64,000 bases of DNA from Sphingobacterium spiritivorum ATCC 33861 (lineage in GTDB: Bacteria > Bacteroidota > Bacteroidia > Sphingobacteriales > Sphingobacteriaceae), in the NCBI RefSeq assembly GCF_000143765.1, contig NZ_GL379777.1, positions 8,709-72,708 of the forward strand. The letters are read 5' to 3'. Both the position numbers and the translations under genes were made by a program. Every line of letters begins with the position of its first letter. Within the stretch, counting starts at the first letter, position 1. Below the pieces are notes generated by a model. It worked only from the letters and a program-made list of their open reading frames with translations, was not told the DNA's origin and searched no databases. Shown here in pieces: positions 41,575 through 50,502 of the stretch.

Positions 41575-44031
41575 CTATTTAATCGTTACAAAAGCAGTTT
41601 CCAGTCCTTTGACTTTGACTGCGAGAACACTGGAACCTTTATTTTTGCGGATCTTAATCATAGCACGTCCATTAAAAGCCTGTAAATAGCGTGAACCTGA
41701 AGAAGTTCCCTGATCCTGCACCAATACGCCGTCTCCGGCCAGTTCAAAAAGTACATAGTCTTTCGCATCCAGACAGGCTGTGCCCTCCGCATCCGTCAAT
41801 TGTACTTCTGCTAAGACTTCGTCATCGGAGAGCTTACTGGTTTTGGTTATAATATCTGCGGGTTTACTCCATTTTTTTGTTTGGTAAAGTTGATTGATCT
41901 CATCAGTAACGGTCTGCTTGCCTTTTTTAGCAATCACTCTGATGTGATTTTCCCCTTCGCGGAAAACAGTATTCCATCGTAGTCCTGCTGCGGGAAAATC
42001 TGCTGAGTTCCGTTTTTTCGTACCCAGACTTTTCCCGTTGAGAAATAATTCGGCCTCATCAGCATTAGAATAAACCTTGATCATTTTCTGTTCATCTGCT
42101 GCTCCCCAGCGAATGGGCCAGGAATGTCCGTATATATGAGCCATAGGTTCTTTTGTCCAGTAGGACTGAAAAACATAATACGACTCTTTTTTTGTAAAAT
42201 CCCGCTCTACAACACCCTTCTGATTCACATACGGCACCGGATTATCTGGTCGCACAGGAGTGGAGAAGTCTTTAAACGGCCAGTAAGCCGATCCGGTGAG
42301 CCAGGGCATATGCTCTTGTTCCTTGAGATGCCAGTCTATCAGATTGCAGATGTAGCTTTCACTCCAGTTGCCGTCTTTGGATGCCCTGGTTGCACCTCCG
42401 TAAAGAGAAGCATCGCCAGCCCGTTCATCTGCGGAAGTGCTTGACGTGAGTTTGGTGAGTCCGTTGTCCGGATTTTCATCGTGCCTGCGGGCGTGGCTGT
42501 CACCTCCCCACTCTGCATGAATAAAATGTGGCACCTGTTTAAATTCCGCCTCGGATACAGATTTATAATCGGTATACTGACCTCTGTACCAGCCTGCCCA
42601 AATGGACGGAGAATAGACATCTACAATGTCCTTACAGAAATCACAGCGGCGGATAGCCGTCTTGCGGGTATTATCCAGACTATGGGAAAGATTGTGCAGC
42701 TCTTTCATAAAAGCTCTGATCTGTTGTTTGTCAAATGTGGGAAAGTCATTCGGCCAGTCGTTTTCATTACCCATCCCCCACAGAATAATGCTGGGATGGT
42801 TATAATGCTGTTCGATCATATTGCGAAGCATACGTTTTGCTTGTTCCTGATAGACAGGGCCACCCAGTCCGCCTCTGCACCAGGGAATCTCCTCCCAGAC
42901 CAATATGCCCAGACTGTCACAGGCATTGAGAATAATACGGGACTGCTGATAATGTCCGAGCCGGATAAAGTTGACTCCCATATCTTTCATCATTTTCATT
43001 TCCTGCAGCATCATCTCTTCAGTCATCGCTGCTCCTACTCCGGCATGATCTTCGTGGCGGTGCGTTCCTCTCAGGAGAAGACGCTCACCATTGAGCCGGA
43101 AAGGGCCGTTGTCTGCAAATTCGAAATGGCGGATTCCGATAGTTGTGCTGTGGCGGAAAGTCTGCCCGTTGTAATTCCCCTGTATATGTAAAGTGTAGCG
43201 GTTCGGTTGATCAGGTGACCAGAGTTTTGGCTTTTGCAGCCTGATTCCGGAAAGTGTAATTTCTTTGCTCAGCGACTGGCTGCTAGTGTTTTTATAGACG
43301 GTCTTGCCATCAGGAGCTGTAAGTTCTACTGTAATATCCCCTTTTGTCGCCTCTGTCTGCGCATATAGACGAAGTGAAACTGCAATATGAGCTGATTTGC
43401 TGACGAGATCATAAGTCGGTGTTGCAAATACCTGCCCGACTGACACAGCAGGAAGATACAGCAGATTGAGATAGCGGTATATACCTCCATATATATTAAA
43501 ATCCGACAGATCGGATGGTATCATTTCGGTGTCTCTGGAATTATCTGTGCGAATGACCAGCGGATAACGACCCTTAAATTGTTTCTGGAAAGCGGGATTC
43601 GCTTCAAAAGCTTTGACGGCTTCGGTGATGTCGACGGTCCATTCGTCATATCCGCCCACATGTTCTCCAACGAGCTGATCATAGAGGTAGACTTTTGTTT
43701 TTTGCCCTGCGCCTTCAAAATGTAAGAGTGTACGTCCGTTGGGATAAGGATTCCGGATGGCCAGGGTATTTCGGTACCAGGCCGGTCCCTGGTAATAGTT
43801 TTCAAACGGAGCGACAGCATCTGTGGCATTATAACAATGGGGCAGCGTAACTTTGTGCCAGACGGGAACACTTTCGGAAGACCCTTGGCTGTATGGCCGG
43901 ATCGCCTCCCAGATATTGCCCAGATCATTTCGCACAAAATCCCAGTTTTCATTCAGGCGTATGCTCTCTTGTGCAGTATTGAATTGCATTGACGCAAAGA
44001 TCATGTAAACTAACAGCAGGTATTGTCTCAT
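41575..44031 (-). CDS. Secreted GH2 beta-galactosidase-like glycoside hydrolase
   Basis: An 818-residue exported enzyme (signal ending 'MQFNTAQ'). It has an N-terminal sugar-binding jelly roll ('NENWDFVRNDLGN'), an Ig-like domain and a TIM barrel. The acid/base glutamate is in 'LWGMGNENDWP' and the nucleophile region in 'HFIHAEWGGDSHARR'. A C-terminal Ig-like part (DUF4982/4981 type) follows. GH2 members cleave beta-galactosides, beta-glucuronides or beta-mannosides; beta-galactosidase is the default call. It stands alone, with no polysaccharide-utilisation locus around it. Confidence 0.9.
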   Translation of the reverse strand: MRQYLLLVYMIFASMQFNTAQESIRLNENWDFVRNDLGNIWEAIRPYSQGSSESVPVWHKVTLPHCYNATDAVAPFENYYQGPAWYRNTLAIRNPYPNGRTLLHFEGAGQKTKVYLYDQLVGEHVGGYDEWTVDITEAVKAFEANPAFQKQFKGRYPLVIRTDNSRDTEMIPSDLSDFNIYGGIYRYLNLLYLPAVSVGQVFATPTYDLVSKSAHIAVSLRLYAQTEATKGDITVELTAPDGKTVYKNTSSQSLSKEITLSGIRLQKPKLWSPDQPNRYTLHIQGNYNGQTFRHSTTIGIRHFEFADNGPFRLNGERLLLRGTHRHEDHAGVGAAMTEEMMLQEMKMMKDMGVNFIRLGHYQQSRIILNACDSLGILVWEEIPWCRGGLGGPVYQEQAKRMLRNMIEQHYNHPSIILWGMGNENDWPNDFPTFDKQQIRAFMKELHNLSHSLDNTRKTAIRRCDFCKDIVDVYSPSIWAGWYRGQYTDYKSVSEAEFKQVPHFIHAEWGGDSHARRHDENPDNGLTKLTSSTSADERAGDASLYGGATRASKDGNWSESYICNLIDWHLKEQEHMPWLTGSAYWPFKDFSTPVRPDNPVPYVNQKGVVERDFTKKESYYVFQSYWTKEPMAHIYGHSWPIRWGAADEQKMIKVYSNADEAELFLNGKSLGTKKRNSADFPAAGLRWNTVFREGENHIRVIAKKGKQTVTDEINQLYQTKKWSKPADIITKTSKLSDDEVLAEVQLTDAEGTACLDAKDYVLFELAGDGVLVQDQGTSSGSRYLQAFNGRAMIKIRKNKGSSVLAVKVKGLETAFVTIK

Positions 44032-44305
44032 AAATAGGATATAAAGTCTAAAAATAAGAAATGAAAGCGGGCAAAGGGAGGTTTGGGAGATGTGAATTTG
44101 CGAAAACGTTTAAGTTTTACGCATAAAATTTGCAACTTTTGGGTTTCACGTGGAAAGATAATTTTACAAAATAACTCTTTGATATTCAAGGTAAAAAGTT
44201 GTACTTTTGTCGTTCGTTTACGATTGAAAACAGGAGTCGGTTGGGGATAAATACTTGTTAATGATGCATTTTTGTTGTCATTTTCATTAAAAAACGCAGA
44301 AATAA
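44032..44305. other. Divergent intergenic region between the GH2 gene and HU
   Basis: AT-rich gap. The HU promoter begins at its right edge. No small gene or RNA was recognised. Long open frames here on both strands are extensions or antisense of HU and not credible genes. Confidence 0.4.
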
Positions 44306-44337
44306 TTTCCAAAGCTCGTTTTAAAGCAATACCTTTG
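44306..44337 (+). promoter_or_regulatory. Promoter of the HU gene
   Basis: TTTC (44306-44309), a 20-nt spacer and TACCTTTG (44330-44337). The -7 box is identical to that of the rRNA promoters in this window. It leaves a leader of about 55 nt. Confidence 0.65.
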
Positions 44338-44397
44338 CGTCCCCAAAGTGCTGTGTGCCTAAGGGTTGAAATACAAAATAATACAGTAAAAACAGAT

Positions 44398-44682
44398 ATG
44401 ACTAAAGCAGAAATTATCGCAGAGATCTCTAACAAAACGGGTTTAGAGAAGGTAGATGTACAAGAAACAGTAGAGGCATTCTTCAAAGTAGTGAAGAACT
44501 CCATGATCGGCGGAGAAAATGTTTATGTAAGAGGTTTCGGTAGCTTCGTAGTGAAAAAAAGAGCTGAAAAAACTGCAAGAAACATTTCGAAAAACACAGC
44601 AATCATTATTCCTGAGCACTTCGTTCCAAGTTTCAAACCTGCAAAAGTGTTTGTTGAGAAGGTAAAAAACGGGAATAAATAA
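44398..44682 (+). CDS. HU/IHF-family DNA-binding protein
   Basis: A 94-residue nucleoid protein. The start at 44398 gives the standard HU beginning 'MTKAEIIAEISNKTGLEK'; an open frame back to 44272 is upstream leader. 'VYVRGFGSFVVKKRAEKTAR' is the HU signature, followed by the beta-arm 'NISKNTAIIIPEHFVPSFKPA'. It bends and compacts DNA. It is followed 20 bp later by a TPR protein gene and has a strong promoter. Confidence 0.96.
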   Translation: MTKAEIIAEISNKTGLEKVDVQETVEAFFKVVKNSMIGGENVYVRGFGSFVVKKRAEKTARNISKNTAIIIPEHFVPSFKPAKVFVEKVKNGNK

Positions 44683-44702
44683 TTCAACGAAATAATTTCA
44701 TC

Positions 44703-45539
44703 ATGCAAAAGACCAAGCAAATTGTTGTTATTGCCTTAATAGTTCTCCTTGTAGGAGCCCTGTTGGCGCAGCCAATAAAAGGTCTGGTAGATGGTAAGGA
44801 AGAAGCTACAAGTACCAAAGGTACTGAGGCTTCTTCTGTCGTTAATTTAGATGCGATCTCGCAGGCATCCAAACAAGGATTAGATGCTAATCTGATTCAG
44901 GATATCGCAGATCTGGAATCTAAAGTAAGTAAAGCTTCTGGTGAAGATAAAATTGCGCTTTATCAGCAGTTGGCTCAGAAATGGGATGATGTTGCAAAAC
45001 CAGCTCCTCAGGCATTAATTTATGAGGAAATGGCAAAAATTTCTCCTAAATTTGAGTATTGGTTGAAAGCCGGACAGGCTTATCGCGCTGCCTATACAAA
45101 TTTACAGGATACCGTATTAGCTTCGGCACTGAATCAAAATGCAATTCATGCATTTGAAGAAGCAACCAAACTGGATGCATCCAATCTGGATGCCAAGACA
45201 GGTTTGGGTGCTGCTATGGTGACGGGTACGAATAACCCTATGGCCGGTATCGCGATATTGCGTGAAGTCGTAGCGAAAGAACCAAAAAACGTAGAAGCAA
45301 ACAAAACACTGGGATTGTTTTCACTGCAGTCCCGTCAATTTGACAAAGCAATCGATCGTTTCAAAACGGTTATCGAACAGAAACCCGATGCGGAGTCCTA
45401 CTTTTATTTAGCCACAGGCTATGAAAACATTGGGATGAAGAGTGATGCTATCGCTGCTTTTCAAAAAAGCAAAGAACTGGCATCTGATCCTTCACTCTCT
45501 CAATTCATCGATAAACGTATCGAAGAATTAAGCAAGTAA
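44703..45539 (+). CDS. TPR-repeat protein with N-terminal membrane anchor
   Basis: A 278-residue protein with one N-terminal membrane segment ('IVVIALIVLLVGALLAQP') and an otherwise helical domain. TPR motifs lie at about 160-275 ('AIHAFEEATKLDASNLDAKTG', 'AIDRFKTVIEQKPDAESYFYL', 'SDAIAAFQKSKELASDPSLS'). It is probably periplasmic and anchored in the inner membrane, acting as a protein-binding scaffold. The gene lies in the conserved HU - TPR - tiny basic protein - RNase G order. Confidence 0.85.
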   Translation: MQKTKQIVVIALIVLLVGALLAQPIKGLVDGKEEATSTKGTEASSVVNLDAISQASKQGLDANLIQDIADLESKVSKASGEDKIALYQQLAQKWDDVAKPAPQALIYEEMAKISPKFEYWLKAGQAYRAAYTNLQDTVLASALNQNAIHAFEEATKLDASNLDAKTGLGAAMVTGTNNPMAGIAILREVVAKEPKNVEANKTLGLFSLQSRQFDKAIDRFKTVIEQKPDAESYFYLATGYENIGMKSDAIAAFQKSKELASDPSLSQFIDKRIEELSK

Positions 45540-45575
45540 CATATTATTTTATAATCATTTAAAAACATTAAAGCT

Positions 45576-45665
45576 ATGCCAAGCGGAAAAAAAAGAAAAA
45601 GACACAAAATGGCTACTCACAAACGTAAAAAACGTTTAAGAAAAAATAGACACAAGAAAAAATAA
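45576..45665 (+). CDS. 29-residue basic protein, AURKAIP1/COX24 type
   Basis: A very short, highly basic reading frame, 'MPSGKKRKRHKMATHKRKKR' followed by 'LRKNRHKKK'. This matches the AURKAIP1/COX24 domain, the motif shared with mitochondrial mS38 and mycobacterial bS22 small-subunit proteins. A role on the ribosome is therefore likely by homology. It lies between the TPR gene and RNase G and is followed by a strong terminator. Confidence 0.85.
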   Translation: MPSGKKRKRHKMATHKRKKRLRKNRHKKK

Positions 45666-45718
45666 GCTTGTGGGGTTATGACAGTTATTAATTCATATTG
45701 CTAACTGAAATAACAGAG

Positions 45719-45764
45719 TACAATCGATGGATCTGCAATCTTGGATCCATCGATTGTATTTTTT
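45719..45764 (+). terminator. Rho-independent terminator
   Basis: A 15-bp stem, TACAATCGATGGATC with its complement, and a 10-nt loop, followed by six T. It ends the HU - TPR - basic-protein cluster. Confidence 0.9.
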
Positions 45765-45796
45765 CATTAAACGGGAATTATGTTTCATCGGTGCCC

Positions 45797-45815
45797 GTCC
45801 GGGCGGAGTCCGGAC
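45797..45815 (+). promoter_or_regulatory. GC-rich leader hairpin before RNase G
   Basis: GTCCGG and CCGGAC around a 7-nt loop, flanked by partly pairing CC/GG bases, ending 26 bp before the rng start. Enzymes of this family are known to control their own mRNA through leader structures, so an autoregulatory role is possible. Confidence 0.35.
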
Positions 45816-45841
45816 AGGAAGGCATCCCAAATATGTAGCTG

Positions 45842-47395
45842 TTGGTAAAGGAATTAATTATCGATTCTACCCCTGACAAAGGGGTAACTATTGCTTTACT
45901 ACAGGATAAACAGCTTGTTGAACTAAACAAGGAGCAGGCAAACAACAATTTTTCCGTCGGTGATATTTACCTGGGAAGAATAAAGAAGATCATGCCTGGT
46001 CTCAATGCAGCTTTCGTAGATGTAGGTTACGAAAAGGATGCATTTTTGCACTATCTGGACCTCGGTCCGCAGGTGCAGTCGTTACTCAAGCTAACCCGTA
46101 TAGTAAAGAATGGCAGTTATCAAGAGAAACTGCTCAATAGTTTAAAATTAGAAAAGGACATCGATAAGGCAGGTAAAATTTCGGATATCTTGAGCCGGAA
46201 TCTGTTACTACCTGTTCAGATAGCCAAAGAGCCTATCTCTACAAAAGGACCGCGGTTGAGTTCGGATTTATCCATCGCCGGAAGATTTGTAGTATTAGTC
46301 CCTTTCTCGAGTACAGTTTCTATTTCGAAACGAATCAAAGGAAGCGCCGAACGTACACGCCTCAAAAAAGTAGTGGAAGGTATCAAACCTGCCAACTTTG
46401 GAGTGATTATTCGGACTGTTTCTGAAGGTAAAGGGGTTGAAGAGTTACAAAAAGACTTGTTAGACCTGATTTCAAAATGGGAATTATTTACCAAACGCCT
46501 TAGAACTGCAGAACCACCCCAGAAAGTGTTGGGTGAGATGGATAGAGCTTCTACCATTTTGCGCGATATCCTGACGGACGAGTTTACGCATATATATGTT
46601 AATGACCCTGTTATCTACGAGGAAACAAAGTCGTATGTACAGGAGATTTCTCCGGATCTGGAAAAGATAGTGAAACTTTATAAACATAAAGAACCTATCT
46701 TCGATCACTTCGGAGTAGAAAAACAAATTAAGGCCTCTTTTGGCAAGACGGTCAATTTGCAGGGTGGTGCTTATCTGGTAATTGAGCATACTGAAGCCTT
46801 GCACGTTGTTGATGTAAACAGCGGTAACCGGACGGCCAATAAAGAAAATCAAGAAGACAATGCGTTGCTGGTCAATAAAGAAGCGGCGCGCGAAATAGCA
46901 AGGCAATTGCGTTTGCGGGATATGGGAGGTATAGTGGTGATCGATTTTATCGATATGCACAAACCAACTAATCGTAAGGAATTATTTACTTATCTACGCG
47001 AATGTATGCAGGCCGATCGTGCCCGTCATACGATATTACCGCCAAGTAAATTTGGATTGGTACAGATCACACGGCAACGTGTACGCCCGGAAATGAGCGT
47101 AGTGACTAATGAAAAATGTCCGACCTGTAACGGTACGGGCGAAATCCGATCCAGTATCGTACTGATGGACGATATTGAAAGTAATTTGAGTTTTATTCTG
47201 CAGGAACAAAACGATAAGGGAATAACACTATGTGTACATCCTTATATAGAAGCCTACATTAAGTCTGGTTTTGTATCGAAAAGAATAAAATGGTTTATGA
47301 AGTTTGGAAGGTGGATCAAAGTAAAAGCCGTCTCTTCATATAGCTTAACTGAATTCCATTTCTTCAATGCGAAGGATGAGGAAATCAAGTTATAA
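45842..47395 (+). CDS. rng: Ribonuclease G (RNase E/G family)
   Basis: A 517-residue endoribonuclease that processes rRNA 5' ends and mRNA. It begins with a TTG codon giving 'MVKELIIDSTPDKGVTIALL', the expected family start. An S1-like domain follows ('VGDIYLGRIKKIMPGLNAAFV'). Catalytic magnesium ligands are in 'LHVVDVNSG' and 'GGIVVIDFIDM'. The zinc-link 'CPTCNGTGE' is present. The C-terminal RNase E scaffold is absent, as expected for RNase G. It lies in a separate transcription unit behind a terminator. Confidence 0.95.
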   Translation: MVKELIIDSTPDKGVTIALLQDKQLVELNKEQANNNFSVGDIYLGRIKKIMPGLNAAFVDVGYEKDAFLHYLDLGPQVQSLLKLTRIVKNGSYQEKLLNSLKLEKDIDKAGKISDILSRNLLLPVQIAKEPISTKGPRLSSDLSIAGRFVVLVPFSSTVSISKRIKGSAERTRLKKVVEGIKPANFGVIIRTVSEGKGVEELQKDLLDLISKWELFTKRLRTAEPPQKVLGEMDRASTILRDILTDEFTHIYVNDPVIYEETKSYVQEISPDLEKIVKLYKHKEPIFDHFGVEKQIKASFGKTVNLQGGAYLVIEHTEALHVVDVNSGNRTANKENQEDNALLVNKEAAREIARQLRLRDMGGIVVIDFIDMHKPTNRKELFTYLRECMQADRARHTILPPSKFGLVQITRQRVRPEMSVVTNEKCPTCNGTGEIRSSIVLMDDIESNLSFILQEQNDKGITLCVHPYIEAYIKSGFVSKRIKWFMKFGRWIKVKAVSSYSLTEFHFFNAKDEEIKL

Positions 47396-47403
47396 GATAT
47401 TCT

Positions 47404-47433
47404 AAAAAGGGATAGTATTCACTATCCCTTTTT
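47404..47433. terminator. Terminator between rng and miaA
   Basis: A 13-bp perfect stem, AAAAAGGGATAGT with ACTATCCCTTTTT, and an ATTC loop. It is bidirectional and overlaps the last codons of the convergent miaA gene. Confidence 0.9.
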
Positions 47434-48324
47434 TGTGTTTAATATTTCTTCACACATCTGCTCCGTACTGCCGTACTCCAGCCACTGAATCTGTATATTG
47501 TCTTTTTCCATTTTGCGAAAATACGTCATTTGTCTTTTGGCATAGCGATGTATCTCTGTTTCTAATTTAGTAAAACAGGATTCCCAATCCAGATATCCGG
47601 CGAGATAGTAGGATATATACTTATACTCCAGTCCATAATATTGCAGGTCATCATGGGTAACACCGCGGGACAAGAGATGCTGTACCTCTTCTGTCAATCC
47701 CTGATCAATACGTTGCTTCAGTCTCTGAGATATTTTTGCTCTCCGGATCTCCACCGGCGGATCGATGCCAAATACCTGGTAGGTAAAAGAGGTGGAAACA
47801 AGCTTTGCCGGTCTCTCGTATTTAGCTAAGCCGGCTAAGATTTCTAATCCGCGGATCATGCGTTTTCGGGTGCTGGTATCTATCCTCAGATCTGCGGGAA
47901 TCGATTGCTGATCTAGTCGGGTCAGTAACTCTTCCCTGGACAAGGTCTCCAATTCCTCCCTCAATTCCGCATTAACGGGAACATGGCTGTAAGGTTTCTC
48001 CTGAATGACAGATTGAATATACAGACCTGTTCCTCCACAGAGTATAGGTTGCCTGCCGCTTTTGACAATATCGAGATAGGCTTTTTGAAAATCATGCTGA
48101 AAATGGGAGAGGTTATATTTCTCCCCGGGCTCGCAGATATCGATTAAATAATAGGGAATATCTTCGTATTCTTTAAGGTCCTTGCCCGTACCGATATCCA
48201 TATGTCTGTATACCTGACGGGAATCTGCGCTGATAATAGCACCATTGATTTTTTTGGCCAATGCAACAGCCAAAGCCGTTTTGCCGGAGGCGGTAGGGCC
48301 GAGTATAATAATTACATTTTTCAT
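47422..48324 (-). CDS. miaA: tRNA dimethylallyltransferase
   Basis: A 300-residue enzyme that adds a dimethylallyl group to A37 of tRNAs reading UNN codons. The start at 48324 ('MKNVIIILGPTASGKTALAV') places the P-loop GPTASGKT at residues 9-16, as in the family; a frame up to 48378 adds an unconserved stretch. Other signatures are 'ISADSRQVYRHMDIGTGK' and 'PILCGGTGLYIQS'. The start codon lies within the 3' arm of a 17-bp hairpin (48312-48357), suggesting translational control. Confidence 0.95.
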   Translation of the reverse strand: MKNVIIILGPTASGKTALAVALAKKINGAIISADSRQVYRHMDIGTGKDLKEYEDIPYYLIDICEPGEKYNLSHFQHDFQKAYLDIVKSGRQPILCGGTGLYIQSVIQEKPYSHVPVNAELREELETLSREELLTRLDQQSIPADLRIDTSTRKRMIRGLEILAGLAKYERPAKLVSTSFTYQVFGIDPPVEIRRAKISQRLKQRIDQGLTEEVQHLLSRGVTHDDLQYYGLEYKYISYYLAGYLDWESCFTKLETEIHRYAKRQMTYFRKMEKDNIQIQWLEYGSTEQMCEEILNTKKG

Positions 48325-48357
48325 CGGAACATCAGATTGCTCCGATGAAAAATGTAA
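48312..48357 (-). promoter_or_regulatory. Hairpin sequestering the miaA start codon
   Basis: TTACATTTTTCATCGGA (48312-48328) and its exact reverse complement (48341-48357) around a 12-nt loop. In the minus-strand transcript the miaA ATG and the following codons are in the distal arm, so the start would be double-stranded when folded. Confidence 0.6.
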
Positions 48358-48374
48358 GGAATCTTGTCTGTTTA

Positions 48375-49547
48375 TCACACGACAAATTTAGTCCATTTTT
48401 CGTTACCTTCATTATTCTGAACGACTGTCTCAATAAAAGCCATACCTCTTACACCATCCTGTACATTTGGAAAATCCAAAGATTCAGCAGACGGAGTGAG
48501 GCCTTCACGCTTCGCGGATACTGTCAGCGCAAAATTGCGGTATATGTTTGCAAAGGATTCCAGTAATCCTTCCGGGTGACCTGCCGGAATACGGGTATTA
48601 TGCGTAGCAAATGAACTTAATGTATACGGAGCAGCATATGCATTACCTGTACGGTAAAGCTGACGAGGCTGATCCAGCATTTTTATAATAAGGTTGTTCG
48701 GATCTTCATTTGCCCACTCAAGCCCTCCCTTTTCTCCGTAAATACGGATACGTACCGCATTCTCCTCTCCTGCCGATATTTGAGAAGCCATCAGAACACC
48801 TTTGGCACCGTCTTCAAATCGCAGTAATACCGAACCATCATCATCCAGTAAGCGGCCTTCTACGAAAGTGGTCAGGTCAGCACACAGTTCGGTAATCTTC
48901 AATCCCGAAACGTATTCTGCCAGGTGTGCAGCATGTGTCCCGATATCGCCCATGACTAATGATTTGCCGGAACGTTTCGGGTCTGCACGCCAGGCAGCAC
49001 CTGCATTGCCTTCCCGTTCAGAAAGACGGCTCAGCCATCCCTGAGGATATTCTACCACAATCTTGCGGATTTTGCCGAAATGTCCTTCTCTGACCATCGC
49101 TTTGGCTTGTTTAACCATAGGATAACCGGAATACGTATGCGTAAGGCATAATGTTCTGCCTGTGTTTTCTACAATAGATTTGAGTTCCTGTGCTTCTTCC
49201 AGAGAAACAGTCATCGGTTTTTCCACTACCACATCAAAACCATTTTCCAAAGCAAGCTTGGCCGGACCGAAGTGTAAAAAATTAGGGGTAACAATGGTGA
49301 CAAAGTCCATACGCTCACCTTCAGGTAAAGCGGCTTCTTTGGCAATCATTTCTTCATAATTTTCATAGATACGGTCTGGAGAAACAAATAGTTGCTCTCC
49401 GGATTCTCTTGAAATCTGCGGGTCAATACTAAAGGCTCCACAAACCAATTCTATCTTTCCGTCCATAAATGCGGCAATGCGGTGAACAGCACCAATAAAG
49501 GCATCTTTGCCTCCGCCCACCATGCCCATGCGTAGTTTACGTTTCAT
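48375..49547 (-). CDS. Gfo/Idh/MocA-family NAD(P)-dependent oxidoreductase
   Basis: A 390-residue dehydrogenase. The start at 49547 gives 'MKRKLRMGMVGGGKDAFIGA' with the Rossmann GGG motif at once; a frame to 49595 adds an unconserved leader. 'VTIVTPNFLHFGPAKLALENG' and 'VVEKPMTVSLEEAQEL' (with the conserved EKP lysine) are family signatures. The substrate is probably a sugar or polyol, but the neighbours do not define it. It lies 50 bp upstream of miaA in the same direction. Confidence 0.9.
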   Translation of the reverse strand: MKRKLRMGMVGGGKDAFIGAVHRIAAFMDGKIELVCGAFSIDPQISRESGEQLFVSPDRIYENYEEMIAKEAALPEGERMDFVTIVTPNFLHFGPAKLALENGFDVVVEKPMTVSLEEAQELKSIVENTGRTLCLTHTYSGYPMVKQAKAMVREGHFGKIRKIVVEYPQGWLSRLSEREGNAGAAWRADPKRSGKSLVMGDIGTHAAHLAEYVSGLKITELCADLTTFVEGRLLDDDGSVLLRFEDGAKGVLMASQISAGEENAVRIRIYGEKGGLEWANEDPNNLIIKMLDQPRQLYRTGNAYAAPYTLSSFATHNTRIPAGHPEGLLESFANIYRNFALTVSAKREGLTPSAESLDFPNVQDGVRGMAFIETVVQNNEGNEKWTKFVV

Positions 49548-49608
49548 CTCTTTTAGCGTTTTAAAACTTAAGTTTATAGTGTTAAATATACACAATACAG
49601 GACTTCTT

Positions 49609-50388
49609 TCATAATGTTAGTACCAATTTGGCGCTTCCGCTGTTATACTTGAGGTAGCCTGTGGGATAAGTACTCATAATTAGATCTTCCGTTTTTTCGG
49701 AGAGAAAATACCTTTTCTGATCTGCAATCCAGTATTTCTGTGCCGGAATGGTATAACTCTTTTCAAAGCCGATACGTTCCAGACCGGATTCCTGTGCCCA
49801 ATCCAGATCTGTATATGTCATAATATCGCCGGGATTAAAATCCTGCTGAAAAGCACGGATCAGTTTGCTGATGCCTCCGATCACAATATAGGGTTGCTTG
49901 TGGCAGAACCGTATCAGTTCAAAGGAGCGATAATCTTCAGGTTTGTCGTGCATACGACGGCCACCCGAAAAAACAGCGATAGAAATCAGTTCTCCGTCAG
50001 CGAACAAGCCATATCGGTATTTACCGGGCATCGCATCCTGCAGGTGATATTCCTCCTGAAAGGCCATTGAAATCCGCTTATCTATACGGGCGGCCACGGT
50101 ATTACGGGCATATATGCGCTTGCCCTGTCCGTCAAGTGTACGGATACGATCTACAATTTTTCGTTCATCTCTCTCAAGCTGGTCTATATCCAGATGAATA
50201 TTATGCTTGAGATGCGCCGGCTCTTTAATTCGTTCTGTTGCTCCGGCCAGGTAGATGTAAATCTGATAAGTGAAATCCGTCCCGGTGATAAGGCATATAT
50301 CCGCATCGTAAACCTCTAAACAGAGTTCCTTTCCTATGGAGGTGGCAAGTTGTTGCATGAAATGGCGGATCTGCTCTGTGTCGGACAT
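49609..50388 (-). CDS. Conserved hypothetical protein
   Basis: A 259-residue cytoplasmic protein with no family I can name firmly. The centre 'YRYGLFADGELISIAVFSGGR' and 'FELIRFCHKQPYIVIGGISKL' resembles an acyltransferase-like (GNAT-type) segment also seen in some phage-encoded proteins of unknown function. There is no signal peptide or membrane segment. It is divergent from def across a 114-bp gap. Confidence 0.65.
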   Translation of the reverse strand: MSDTEQIRHFMQQLATSIGKELCLEVYDADICLITGTDFTYQIYIYLAGATERIKEPAHLKHNIHLDIDQLERDERKIVDRIRTLDGQGKRIYARNTVAARIDKRISMAFQEEYHLQDAMPGKYRYGLFADGELISIAVFSGGRRMHDKPEDYRSFELIRFCHKQPYIVIGGISKLIRAFQQDFNPGDIMTYTDLDWAQESGLERIGFEKSYTIPAQKYWIADQKRYFLSEKTEDLIMSTYPTGYLKYNSGSAKLVLTL

Positions 50389-50452
50389 ATGTACTTTGGA
50401 TCAAAGTACAAAAGTAAAGGATACAATCGGATTAAATAAAAGCTTCATGATA

Positions 50453-50482
50453 TTTGGGTCATAAAAAATATTGGTAACTTTG
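50453..50482 (+). promoter_or_regulatory. Promoter of def
   Basis: TTTG (50453-50456), an 18-nt spacer and TAACTTTG (50475-50482), 20 bp before the start codon. Confidence 0.7.
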
Positions 50483-50502
50483 TACCCACAAAATTTAATG
50501 AG

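Noticed and set aside
44028..44504. Minus-strand frame upstream of the GH2 gene
   Set aside because: It is antisense to the HU gene and its promoter; no protein-like features.
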